NCBI GenBank assembly: GCA_934167785.1
Contig: CAKPLX010000016.1
Span: 1 to 20,947, forward strand
Reading direction: 5' to 3'
DNA: 20,947 bases
From: an uncultured Bacilli bacterium
GTDB taxonomy: Bacteria > Bacillota_I > Bacilli_A > RF39 > UBA660
This document shows positions 7,087 to 13,852 of the stretch, piece by piece (position 1 is the first letter of the stretch; the number at the start of each line of letters is the position of its first letter). The notes under the pieces are model-generated. The model saw only the letters and a program-made list of their open reading frames with translations, made no database searches and had not been told where the DNA came from. The position numbers were made by a program, and so were the translations under genes.

Positions 7087-8312
7087 TGTACACCTCCGTA
7101 ATTGAATTTCGTTGTAACTTCTGTAAAAGCCTTTTCATCGCTACCCCGGAATAATGGTAACAAGCTACTTACTAATCTTGTACTGGTTGCGTATGAACTA
7201 ATTCTCGTTTTGTACAATAATAAATCATAATGCAAGATATTCTCTTCTAATTTAGTAATTAACTGCTTGCACTGTAGTAACATTGAACTGTTATCACCGA
7301 TTGACATTATTGACGCCATTAAAGAAAAAGATTTCTTTTTATCGTCCTTTAATTTCTCAATCTCTTGCTGCACATATCTATCAGGAACTTCCTTATCTAA
7401 AGACTGCATAATTAATTCTGTGAATTGATTTACAAAATCAATCGCATCTCGTTTACTATAGCTCGGAAGCGATGATTTAAAGAAAACACCATATGAATCT
7501 TTATACGAACGATCCCCGCCAGCCCATTCCATCTTAGGAGTCTCAAGATTGTAACCAGCCATTTCCATAATAGTTAACTGAAACTGTTTTAAGACAGTTA
7601 GATATCTTTCATATCTACAGCGCATAGTTTGTATCTTGTTCAGCATAGCTAAAGACTTCAGAAAATGCTCCGCATATAATTTCATGTTACTAAAAGAATA
7701 CATTCTGTAAGGCTCATTGTTTATCTTAATTTCGTGCAAAGCAATGACATCGGATTCATATACACTTAAATCACAATCAATAGGTGCTGCAAACAAAAAC
7801 TCATGCAATACCGGAAGACTATCTTCCATAGTAAGTAACATTTTATTATGTAATGTGTTCTCACAGTAAACTGGGGCATAAATGCTCATAGTGGTCTGTG
7901 CAACTTTTATCTGCGTAATAGACACTAAATCAGCTCCCTTATACTCCAGTAAATCTTTCTTATCATCTGGGATAATCAAAAATTTATTCTCAACACCACA
8001 AGCAAGGAAATCCATAAAAGTCCCTGTTGAAACTTTATATTCCGTTATGGTATTTAGAACAGCTATGTCCTCCTGAGTGATCAGTAAACGCGGTACATCT
8101 TCAGCTTTCAACAACTTACCTTCTAATGAAAAATCTCGAACGAGATTTGCCTGCGAAAGAAGATCGAGTAAACCTTTCATATCAGTGATCAAATGACCAA
8201 AACTATGTAAATCATCTGTAGCCAGAATAAAAGATAACGCTTTTGTGTTATTCAAACTATCGACTAATACATATTCAAGATAACAATAACTATAATCTGC
8301 AATATTATTCAT
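7083..8312 (-). CDS. Hypothetical protein, 409 residues
   Basis: An unrecognised soluble protein and the first gene after the hairpin at 8338-8370. ATG at 8312 is preceded by GGGAGG about 9 bases upstream. The N-terminal part (MNNIADYSYCYLEYVLVDS) looks like a beta-rich fold. The C-terminal third is helical and includes a Lys-rich segment (IEKLKDDKKKSFSLM) followed by a helix with coiled-coil-like spacing (LLQCKQLITKLEENILHYDLL). There are no signal peptide, membrane segments or catalytic motifs that I can identify. It overlaps the next gene by 4 bases (ATGA), so the block 8312 to 1883 is probably one transcript. Confidence 0.87.
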   Translation of the reverse strand: MNNIADYSYCYLEYVLVDSLNNTKALSFILATDDLHSFGHLITDMKGLLDLLSQANLVRDFSLEGKLLKAEDVPRLLITQEDIAVLNTITEYKVSTGTFMDFLACGVENKFLIIPDDKKDLLEYKGADLVSITQIKVAQTTMSIYAPVYCENTLHNKMLLTMEDSLPVLHEFLFAAPIDCDLSVYESDVIALHEIKINNEPYRMYSFSNMKLYAEHFLKSLAMLNKIQTMRCRYERYLTVLKQFQLTIMEMAGYNLETPKMEWAGGDRSYKDSYGVFFKSSLPSYSKRDAIDFVNQFTELIMQSLDKEVPDRYVQQEIEKLKDDKKKSFSLMASIMSIGDNSSMLLQCKQLITKLEENILHYDLLLYKTRISSYATSTRLVSSLLPLFRGSDEKAFTEVTTKFNYGGVQ

Positions 8313-8337
8313 ATGCGAAGCCTCCCATTTTTTATTT

Positions 8338-8370
8338 AAAAAGTCTTATAGACTTTTACATCTATAAGAC
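8338..8370 (-). terminator. Rho-independent terminator after the second M23 lipoprotein gene
   Basis: On the minus strand GTCTTATAGA and TCTATAAGAC (plus 8361-8370 and 8343-8352) form a perfect 10-bp stem with an 8-base loop, followed at once by five U residues. It begins a few bases past the stop codon at 8376. Only about 25 bases separate it from the next start codon, leaving no room for a separate promoter after it. It may therefore act as a partial terminator or attenuator that lowers expression of the downstream block. Confidence 0.75.
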
Positions 8371-8375
8371 CTAGA

Positions 8376-9116
8376 TTATTCAGAATACCACCCTGTTGGC
8401 AGATAAGGTTTGGGATCAACCTTATCACCACTAGTGTTGATAAATGTTATATGAGAATGTGGACCAGTTGATTGTCCAGTGGAACCTACCAGGGCTATTT
8501 TCTGCCCTGCATTTACATGCGTTCCCACGGCAACCAATAATTCTGAGTTATGCATATACTGTGATGACTTTACACCATCACTCTGATCATCATGTTCAAT
8601 TTCAATGTAATTGCCTGCTGATGAACTAAATGTACTCACAGTAACCGTTCCTGCTTTAACTGCATATACAGGAGTCCCTATACTCGCAGCGAAATCCATA
8701 CCACCATGAAAGTTTCTTCCAAACAGTGGAGATCTCGGACCAAAAGGACTTGTCAATGTAGCACTCTCAAGCGGAGCTGTGTAACCAGTAGCTTCATTGT
8801 AACGTAAAGAAGGGTTCACTGAACTTGTGCCACCAGTATTGCTATTTACATCATTCTGATCAATTACACTAGTTTCATTATCATTTATGATATTCTCATG
8901 CATAGGACCAGAGAAATCAATATCATTCAAAGCTAATGATTCTCTTTGCGTTACAGGCTTTAGATCATAATTCACAAGCATATAACCATCCACGTTTGTA
9001 TATGGTTGTGTAATCGAAAGAGAACCGCTACCGGCTCCAAAGATATCATCATTGTTACACCCAGTCACTATACACATTACCATGGCGCACACTAAGATTA
9101 ATGTCTTTCTTTTCAA
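8376..9116 (-). CDS. M23 (LytM) peptidase lipoprotein
   Basis: A 246-residue predicted lipoprotein. The N-terminus MKRKTLILVCAMVMCIVTGC is a lipoprotein signal with lipobox VTGC, lipidated at C20. A low-complexity Asn/Asp/Ser linker of about 100 residues leads to a C-terminal M23 domain (about 120-240). The zinc and catalytic residues are all present: H137 and D141 in HGGMD, H189 in YMHN, and H220-S-H222 in GPHSH. Such enzymes cut peptide cross-bridges in peptidoglycan; here the domain would act outside the membrane. The start is TTG at 9116 with AGGGGG about 8 bases upstream, and an ATG start would remove the signal peptide. It follows a second M23 lipoprotein by 14 bases and is the last gene before a terminator. 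Likely uses are wall remodelling around a trans-envelope machine or lysis; the context cannot decide. Confidence 0.93.
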   Translation of the reverse strand: MKRKTLILVCAMVMCIVTGCNNDDIFGAGSGSLSITQPYTNVDGYMLVNYDLKPVTQRESLALNDIDFSGPMHENIINDNETSVIDQNDVNSNTGGTSSVNPSLRYNEATGYTAPLESATLTSPFGPRSPLFGRNFHGGMDFAASIGTPVYAVKAGTVTVSTFSSSAGNYIEIEHDDQSDGVKSSQYMHNSELLVAVGTHVNAGQKIALVGSTGQSTGPHSHITFINTSGDKVDPKPYLPTGWYSE

Positions 9117-9130
9117 GCAAGTACCCCCTC

Positions 9131-9724
9131 TCAGAAGTCTAAGTATTTTGTTGGATCGACAGCATTTAAGTTTTCGAGGATCTCAAAATGTAAATGTGGT
9201 CCAGTACTATTTCCAGTGTTACCAGATAAAGCAATTTTTTCTCCTTGCTTCACTTGTTTACCGACGTATGCATCCAAAGTGTCCAATAAATGTGCGTAGC
9301 GCGTATAATAATCTATCCCGCCCTGCTTTCCGTGATAAATAATAATACAGTTACCATATCCACTAGAGGAATGAGACACATTATAAATAGTCCCATCCTC
9401 TGCTGCATAAACAGAAGTTCCTTCTGCAACAGCTAGATCCACACCCTTATGCATTCTGCCCCAGCGAGCACCGTATGGACTGGTGAATGTGTAACTAAGC
9501 AGTGGTTTTTGAAAATCCATTCCTAAATTTGTAAAGGATAAATTAACCAATTTGCTGTTATCATATGTAACAGCAAATAAATTGCCTTCAGTAGCCTTCA
9601 CTGATTTAGCTGTCTCTTCCGCAGAAGAGACTACAGAATGTGTTACTTTGTATGAGTCATTGCATGCCGATAATACCATACAGGCACAAATAGCACATGC
9701 TGCTAATCTTGCATTCCTTAGCAT
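9131..9724 (-). CDS. M23 (LytM) peptidase lipoprotein
   Basis: A 197-residue predicted lipoprotein with the signal MLRNARLAACAICACMVLSAC (lipobox LSAC, lipidated Cys 21), a linker of about 55 residues and an M23 domain at about 80-195. Active-site residues are intact: H92 and D96 in MHKGVD, H145 in YAHLL, and H177-L-H179 in GPHLHFE. I chose ATG at 9724, which overlaps the preceding stop by 7 bases and has GGAG about 8 bases upstream. The frame extends to ATG at 9757, but that start would put eleven extra residues before the signal peptide. It resembles the next gene in architecture, but the linkers and the cores differ enough that this is not a recent duplication. Two different wall hydrolases in tandem suggest sequential or partner-specific wall cutting. 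Confidence 0.93.
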   Translation of the reverse strand: MLRNARLAACAICACMVLSACNDSYKVTHSVVSSAEETAKSVKATEGNLFAVTYDNSKLVNLSFTNLGMDFQKPLLSYTFTSPYGARWGRMHKGVDLAVAEGTSVYAAEDGTIYNVSHSSSGYGNCIIIYHGKQGGIDYYTRYAHLLDTLDAYVGKQVKQGEKIALSGNTGNSTGPHLHFEILENLNAVDPTKYLDF

Positions 9725-10605
9725 TTGATCAACTCCGTATTTACACCACTTACCCAAGTAGAAGATCCCGTAGGCATAACAGCAAGCGCTTTACAAAGAT
9801 TCAATTCATTAATTACGCTTTTAATAGTATTATTTACTATGATCCCGTATACCATCTTGGCTTTAGCCAAACCAAGAACTTCCATACAAGAATCCAAAAT
9901 GTACTCCTGTTCTTCATCACTTGTGCAGTGCTTGATAAAAGTGAGCTCATCCATCATAGCTGTGTTTGTCACAAAAGGAAATACTGCAGTTTTCTTATAT
10001 TTTGTGAATAAACTCTGCAATGTGTGTGCAGTTGTTCGCATAAGAATACCAAAATCAATAGCAGGTACAGACTTGTATGCCTGCAAATGTCCAAGAACAG
10101 CATTTGCCATTACTGCAAAGGAACCAACATTTCCATCGTATATCTCTGGGACACTTGTACACTCCCATTCAGTTAACGCTAAAGATACATTGGTGACTTC
10201 CTGTAACTTTTCAAGACGCTGCATAGAAACTGTGAGTTTGCCTTTGAAGAGTTCTAAATCAAAATCACCCTCCCAAGGCTTAATACTGTCAATCAACAGG
10301 GACCAACGCCCTTTGTATACCTGTGCCGTAAAGTTTATAAGAACCGGCTTATGTAACAAGTATTTCACTGTGTAGCCACTATCAACAAATGACTTTACGT
10401 TGAATAAACGAGCTGGGACAACTATCCCGCAGCAATCTTTCACATAAAAAGTGTAAAATCCTGAATCAAGCTTAGTCATACCAGAAGATGTATTAGTCAC
10501 GTATGCCACCTTACTGTATGAATTACCGTCAATCAATTTATCCACATGAAGATAATTATCTTCTGTAATGTTCTTACCAAAAGCCTCCATAGACTCAATT
10601 ACCAT
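9718..10605 (-). CDS. Hypothetical protein with OB-fold-like N-terminal domain
   Basis: A 295-residue soluble protein. ATG at 10605 was chosen because GGAGG sits 9 bases upstream and it overlaps the preceding gene by only 11 bases; an upstream ATG at 10671 in the same frame has no such site. Residues about 30-112 look like an OB fold: SKVAYVTN, a Gly turn, FYTFYVKDCCGIVVPARLF, a loop, then KPVLINFTAQVYKGRWSLLIDSIKPW. This is the strand pattern seen in nucleic-acid binding OB domains such as those of the YhaM exoribonuclease and tRNA-anti families. The C-terminal half is helical. I could not find the HD residue set expected of YhaM, so a nuclease function is not claimed. It lies between membrane-protein genes and two wall hydrolase genes, an unusual place for a nucleic-acid binding protein. 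Confidence 0.82.
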   Translation of the reverse strand: MVIESMEAFGKNITEDNYLHVDKLIDGNSYSKVAYVTNTSSGMTKLDSGFYTFYVKDCCGIVVPARLFNVKSFVDSGYTVKYLLHKPVLINFTAQVYKGRWSLLIDSIKPWEGDFDLELFKGKLTVSMQRLEKLQEVTNVSLALTEWECTSVPEIYDGNVGSFAVMANAVLGHLQAYKSVPAIDFGILMRTTAHTLQSLFTKYKKTAVFPFVTNTAMMDELTFIKHCTSDEEQEYILDSCMEVLGLAKAKMVYGIIVNNTIKSVINELNLCKALAVMPTGSSTWVSGVNTELIKC

Positions 10606-10972
10606 CTCTGTTTTCCTCCACGTATTCATAATTTGCCTTATCAAACAACAGGAATAATAAGAAAATAGCATCTAATGCCAAGTATATCCCTATTATGATC
10701 CAATTTACTGCCTTGTGTTTGAATAGCAAGTATAAACCAATTTGCAAAATTCTTATAATGCCTAAAGGGAGAATAGGCGTATTCTGATTGAAATATCCTA
10801 ATCCTCCCATCAAGCCAAAAAACCATGTTATAACAATAGCTAATTGGAAAATACTAAAGCTCCAATGCCAATCTCTATGATACGGAAGTAATAAATTGAC
10901 TAGTACAATAACCACATAAAACACTTTCATAATCACAGTATTAACCATAATATTAGATTCGTACTTATTCAT
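10595..10972 (-). CDS. Small four-pass membrane protein
   Basis: A 125-residue protein with four hydrophobic segments at about 13-30, 40-58, 66-84 and 90-110, and a short acidic C-terminal tail (NYEYVEENRDGN). The start ATG at 10972 has AGGAGG about 6 bases upstream. Aromatic residues cluster at the membrane interface (HRDWHWSF). No family is recognised. It starts 9 bases after the preceding small exported protein and overlaps the next gene by 11 bases. Confidence 0.85.
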   Translation of the reverse strand: MNKYESNIMVNTVIMKVFYVVIVLVNLLLPYHRDWHWSFSIFQLAIVITWFFGLMGGLGYFNQNTPILPLGIIRILQIGLYLLFKHKAVNWIIIGIYLALDAIFLLFLLFDKANYEYVEENRDGN

Positions 10973-10981
10973 TTATACCTC

Positions 10982-11227
10982 CTAATTGTTATAGATTCTG
11001 TTCAAAATATCCTCTGCTTCATCCTTACAAGTACTAGCTTGCAGGTCTTGTTCATTAATTTGACCTGTTATAGACGCCGTACCAAAGACACTAGTATCCT
11101 CTTTCTGCATAGTTGTCTCATCACTGTATAGCAACCGTTCATCTTTTTCAGACAATGTGTATGCTGAAAAATCGCAAGAAGCTGCTATAGTTATGAGCAC
11201 TACAAATACAAAAACAGTGATGATCAT
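10982..11227 (-). CDS. Small exported or membrane-anchored protein
   Basis: An 81-residue protein with an N-terminal hydrophobic stretch (MIITVFVFVVLITIAASC) followed by a polar, acidic region of about 60 residues. The Cys at 18 in AASC resembles a lipobox but lacks the usual Leu/Val/Ile at -3, and there is no positive charge before the hydrophobic core. It could therefore be a lipoprotein or simply a membrane-anchored protein with an outside tail. The start overlaps the preceding gene by 4 bases (ATGA). No function is recognised. Confidence 0.75.
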   Translation of the reverse strand: MIITVFVFVVLITIAASCDFSAYTLSEKDERLLYSDETTMQKEDTSVFGTASITGQINEQDLQASTCKDEAEDILNRIYNN

Positions 11228-11370
11228 GCTTTATCACCACTGTCATTATTTGAAGAATTTCTTCGAGAAGATTTTTCAGACTCTCCACCCTTATCCTTGA
11301 AGACATTTCCGCCTCCAAAGATAAGACACAAAACCAAAATAGCAATAATGACAATAGTTTTTACTTCCAT
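11224..11370 (-). CDS. 48-residue single-pass membrane peptide
   Basis: A short gene supported by AAGGAGG about 5 bases before ATG at 11370 and by a 4-base ATGA overlap with the next start. It begins MEVKTIVIIAILVLCLIFGG: one hydrophobic helix at about 5-18, then a Gly-rich bend and a polar tail with charged and Ser/Asn residues. The helix followed by FGGG loosely recalls TatA, but the amphipathic helix of TatA is missing and the protein is too short, so I call it only a small membrane protein. It fills the otherwise unexplained gap between the 112- and 81-residue protein genes. Confidence 0.75.
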   Translation of the reverse strand: MEVKTIVIIAILVLCLIFGGGNVFKDKGGESEKSSRRNSSNNDSGDKA

Positions 11371-11380
11371 AAGAACCTCC

Positions 11381-11719
11381 TTAAAAAATGTTTAAAAATG
11401 TTAAATAATCTTCCGGTGTTTCTAAATTTATAGGTGTTTGCTTGCTCTCACTTAAAACTAGAGTGAGTTTATAATCAGCAATATTCTTTACCACCAATAA
11501 ATTATCTAGGGTTAATTCAAAACTGCCAATACATCTGTATAAACTCTCAAACTTAATATACAACGGAAGTGAAGCTTCACTTTTCTGAAAACGATTATGA
11601 AAATACAGAACTTCCTCTTCTGTTGTAACACCATCTAAAAGAATATGTGGGTATACAGCAGTGGAATGCTCTTCCGGAAGAAAGTCATCTACTTCTTGTA
11701 ACTCTACATATTCTTCCAT
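11381..11719 (-). CDS. Hypothetical acidic protein, 112 residues
   Basis: A small acidic soluble protein (MEEYVELQEVDDFLPEEH at the start) with no signal peptide, membrane helix or recognisable motif. ATG at 11719 lies one base past the preceding TGA, with GGTGGGAT before it. Alternating hydrophobic residues in the C-terminal half (LYIKFESLYRCIGSFELTLD) suggest beta structure. The gene contains the 16-bp palindrome at 11567-11582. Confidence 0.8.
   Translation of the reverse strand: MEEYVELQEVDDFLPEEHSTAVYPHILLDGVTTEEEVLYFHNRFQKSEASLPLYIKFESLYRCIGSFELTLDNLLVVKNIADYKLTLVLSESKQTPINLETPEDYLTFLNIF
11567..11582. repeat. 16-bp perfect palindrome inside coding sequence
   Basis: AAGTGAAG at 11567-11574 is followed directly by CTTCACTT. 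It lies in the 112-residue protein gene. Modest length, listed for completeness of the palindrome set. Confidence 0.65.
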
Positions 11720-11720
11720 A

Positions 11721-12347
11721 TCATCCCACCAATAAATTCAAGTTGCCAGATTCATCCAGAACCAACCTAGAATTGTAATTACGGTATGCAGAACATAAGT
11801 AATCCCATTCTGGTTTGGTCATCTTCATAGTATGATACTCCTTATCATCAATAGTAATTGTATCAGTAAGTACTTCACGATAAGGCAATCCAGAGCTCAA
11901 TGTGTCATAAATAGTCTGTCTGTAAGACAGAAGCATCTTTTTATCAACATCGCGTGACATTGCATAATTCACATCATTGAGCTTAAGCAAATCATGTCGC
12001 TGTAACTCTGTTACCTGTGGTAAAATACCAGCAGCCTCTACCTGGATAGCACGTACATGATACTCCTGCATTACTGCATCAATACGATCCGAAAGAATAC
12101 CCTTCGTATCACAGATTGCTCCAATTGTTACAATCTCATCTGTGTTAATTTCATAAGGTATAACCTCGCCATTAACCTCATCTTCCTTTACACTGATATT
12201 ATCTGTCTCAGTGGCAACCTTCTTTCTTTCGGAGATAGATGAAATTTTTTCTTCAAAAGCTGATGCTTCTACCATTGTCTCCTCACTCTTGCTTTCTGGG
12301 GTATCCTGATAGATAACATCCTTAATATTCACAACTGATTCCTTCAT
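11721..12347 (-). CDS. Hypothetical protein, 208 residues
   Basis: A soluble protein with a disordered acidic/Ser-rich N-terminus (about 1-65) and a folded, mostly helical remainder. I do not recognise it. The start overlaps the previous stop by one base (TAATG) and has GAGGAGG upstream. The C-terminal part ends in a segment (KMTKPEWDYLCSAYRNYNSR) that looks like a helix followed by a short beta unit. It is flanked by a multi-pass membrane protein and a small acidic protein. Confidence 0.83.
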   Translation of the reverse strand: MKESVVNIKDVIYQDTPESKSEETMVEASAFEEKISSISERKKVATETDNISVKEDEVNGEVIPYEINTDEIVTIGAICDTKGILSDRIDAVMQEYHVRAIQVEAAGILPQVTELQRHDLLKLNDVNYAMSRDVDKKMLLSYRQTIYDTLSSGLPYREVLTDTITIDDKEYHTMKMTKPEWDYLCSAYRNYNSRLVLDESGNLNLLVG

Positions 12348-12997
12348 TATTTTAATTCCTCCTCTAATTGATCTGCTTCATTATCATCACCGTGATAATT
12401 ATTAAAAAGAACCAACTTTGTTAATGCATTCATTAAATTCATGACAGCTAAAGTTCTTATTATTGGTAAAAATCCAAACACAACTGTAATAATTCCAGTA
12501 CTGAAGTTTGAATAACCATGCGTTAATGTTTTATGCATAATTTTTATGTTACGCGTCACATGCAAGAAACCTATGCCTACTATAATAGTATTTATTACCA
12601 AACAAATAAAAATTGCTCTTATTACATAAGTTCCATAATTGAGAGCAATATGTTCTCCCAAAAGGGACACTACAGTATCAGCCGGTAAGAAAAATAAAAT
12701 GAGTACCAGTGCTAGTATCAAATAAGAGACTAATGCCAAGATGGCATCTACCTGTTCGAAAATAGCAACTTCGTTCCAAAAAGGAATAAACCTGGTGAAT
12801 CCTATCTGCTGATTATTTGCCTGATAATATAATTTGCATAATCTAGGCTGCGCTATCAAATATTCAATAGCCACCAAGCTTACGATAATCAAATACCATG
12901 GAATCTTTTTAGTACCCCTAATAAAGAACACAGTCATTGTAATATACAGCACAATAACAAGCAGTATTAATAACTTGTCTTTATCTGATTTATTCAT
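12347..12997 (-). CDS. Multi-pass membrane protein, about five helices
   Basis: A 216-residue integral membrane protein with hydrophobic segments at about 8-26, 33-49, 85-104, 124-145 and 167-181, and an acidic C-terminal tail (GDDNEADQLEEELK). Between helices two and three it carries RFIPFWNEVAIFEQV. This resembles the 'IP-x-x-N' cytoplasmic loop found in several small uncharacterised Firmicutes membrane families such as DUF5684, but the match is loose. ATG at 12997 has AGGAGG five bases upstream. It may anchor or gate a complex formed with the neighbouring soluble proteins. Confidence 0.87.
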   Translation of the reverse strand: MNKSDKDKLLILLVIVLYITMTVFFIRGTKKIPWYLIIVSLVAIEYLIAQPRLCKLYYQANNQQIGFTRFIPFWNEVAIFEQVDAILALVSYLILALVLILFFLPADTVVSLLGEHIALNYGTYVIRAIFICLVINTIIVGIGFLHVTRNIKIMHKTLTHGYSNFSTGIITVVFGFLPIIRTLAVMNLMNALTKLVLFNNYHGDDNEADQLEEELK

Positions 12998-13006
12998 AGA
13001 AGCCTC

Positions 13007-13852
13007 CTATCTATTCAAACCATTCTCACGTAAGTACTCAGTAAACAACTCGAGCGTTCTTGTTATTGCTGTTAAATCTTCTCTAGACTCAGCATAACCG
13101 ATAGCACCAATTAAAGCTTCTCTTACTGTTTCTGCAGAGAGATTTCCTACGTATTTCTGTGCTTGTTTAATATCGCTTCTTGCCAGAATATTAGAATCAT
13201 CATATTCGATAACACCTAATTTCACGGCGATACCGCGAATGATCAACATAAGCTCTTCTGATGCTTCAAATGTATCAGCAGTTTCTGTGCTTATAGTATC
13301 AGCAGTATGAGAACTTTCTTCAGTATCATTGCTGCTCTCAGTTGAAAAAGCATCTACTTCTTTATTATCACTTGTGGTTTCATCTACAAACAAATCTGTT
13401 GGCACAAACAAATCTGTTGGCTGCTCTTCACTTGGAGCTGTTCCTACTAATCGCTCTTCCTGCAATGCAGAAGATTCCATTTCATCAGACTCTTCTGCAT
13501 TTGTATCAGGCTCGGCTTCTGCATTTGTATCGGGCTCAGCTTCTGCAAAGGATTCTAAAATCCCCTGTATACTGCCATAATAATTAATAAACTCCTGTGT
13601 ATAGGAAGTTTTATATTCCAACTGGAGTAACATATTAAGACCTGTAACTGCATTATTGTCAAAAATCTTAAGCAAGAAACTACTATTGCTGACCGTTCCC
13701 ATATACTGCTTGATAGCATCAATTCTATTTTTCGGAAGACATACGTAAAATCCACTTAATTCTTCATAGTACTTTCCGCAATCCTCTACGACAAAGCTAT
13801 CTTGTAATACTGCATTTTTTGTCAGTATTAAATTCTCTTCTACTTTAAACAT
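13007..13852 (-). CDS. Hypothetical protein with acidic tandem-repeat linker
   Basis: A 281-residue protein in three parts. Residues 1-100 form a compact domain with mixed strands and helices. Residues 101-197 are a disordered Glu/Asp/Ser/Thr linker containing two tandem duplications (EPDTNAEA twice near 105-119, PTDLFV twice near 145-156). Residues 198-281 form a helical domain. ATG at 13852 follows the preceding TAA directly and has AAAGGAG upstream. No family is recognised. A flexible acidic tether between two domains would suit a scaffold or adaptor. It directly follows the delta-like clamp-loader gene, and short hydrophobic motifs in acidic linkers such as TDLFV can serve as partner-binding peptides; that is inference. 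Confidence 0.84.
   Translation of the reverse strand: MFKVEENLILTKNAVLQDSFVVEDCGKYYEELSGFYVCLPKNRIDAIKQYMGTVSNSSFLLKIFDNNAVTGLNMLLQLEYKTSYTQEFINYYGSIQGILESFAEAEPDTNAEAEPDTNAEESDEMESSALQEERLVGTAPSEEQPTDLFVPTDLFVDETTSDNKEVDAFSTESSNDTEESSHTADTISTETADTFEASEELMLIIRGIAVKLGVIEYDDSNILARSDIKQAQKYVGNLSAETVREALIGAIGYAESREDLTAITRTLELFTEYLRENGLNR
13386..13421. repeat. Tandem duplication of 18 bp inside a gene
   Basis: Two exact back-to-back copies of an 18-base unit (13386-13403 and 13404-13421) encode PTDLFV twice in the acidic linker. Exact identity at DNA level indicates a recent slippage event. Confidence 0.9.
13493..13540. repeat. Tandem duplication of 24 bp inside a gene
   Basis: Two adjacent 24-base units (13493-13516 and 13517-13540) differ at two positions, both silent in the minus-strand reading frame, and encode a duplicated eight-residue EPDTNAEA-type segment. 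Silent differences suggest the duplication is older than the 18-bp one and that the peptide is conserved. Confidence 0.85.

Noticed and set aside
8376..9724. Phage endolysin/holin lysis cassette
   Set aside because: Both M23 proteins carry lipoprotein signals, which suits a tethered enzyme. The small membrane proteins upstream are not adjacent in a usual holin arrangement and have no holin signature I can name.
9725..10375. Long open frame on the plus strand (216 codons)
   Set aside because: It lies fully opposite the OB-fold-like gene, has no ribosome binding site and gives a Cys/Ser-rich product with no domain. The minus-strand gene has a good start and tight spacing with its neighbours. 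The other plus-strand frames (for example 958-1242, 2718-2978, 19379-19747) are rejected for the same reasons.
9718..10605. YhaM-type 3'-5' exoribonuclease
   Set aside because: The OB-like part fits, but the HD metal-binding residues of YhaM could not be identified in the helical half.
11224..11370. 48-residue peptide as a TatA homologue
   Set aside because: A hydrophobic helix followed by FGGG recalls TatA, but the amphipathic helix and the rest of TatA are missing, and no TatC is seen nearby.
13386..13540. CRISPR array
   Set aside because: The repeats are contiguous in-frame duplications with no spacers and code for a peptide linker.
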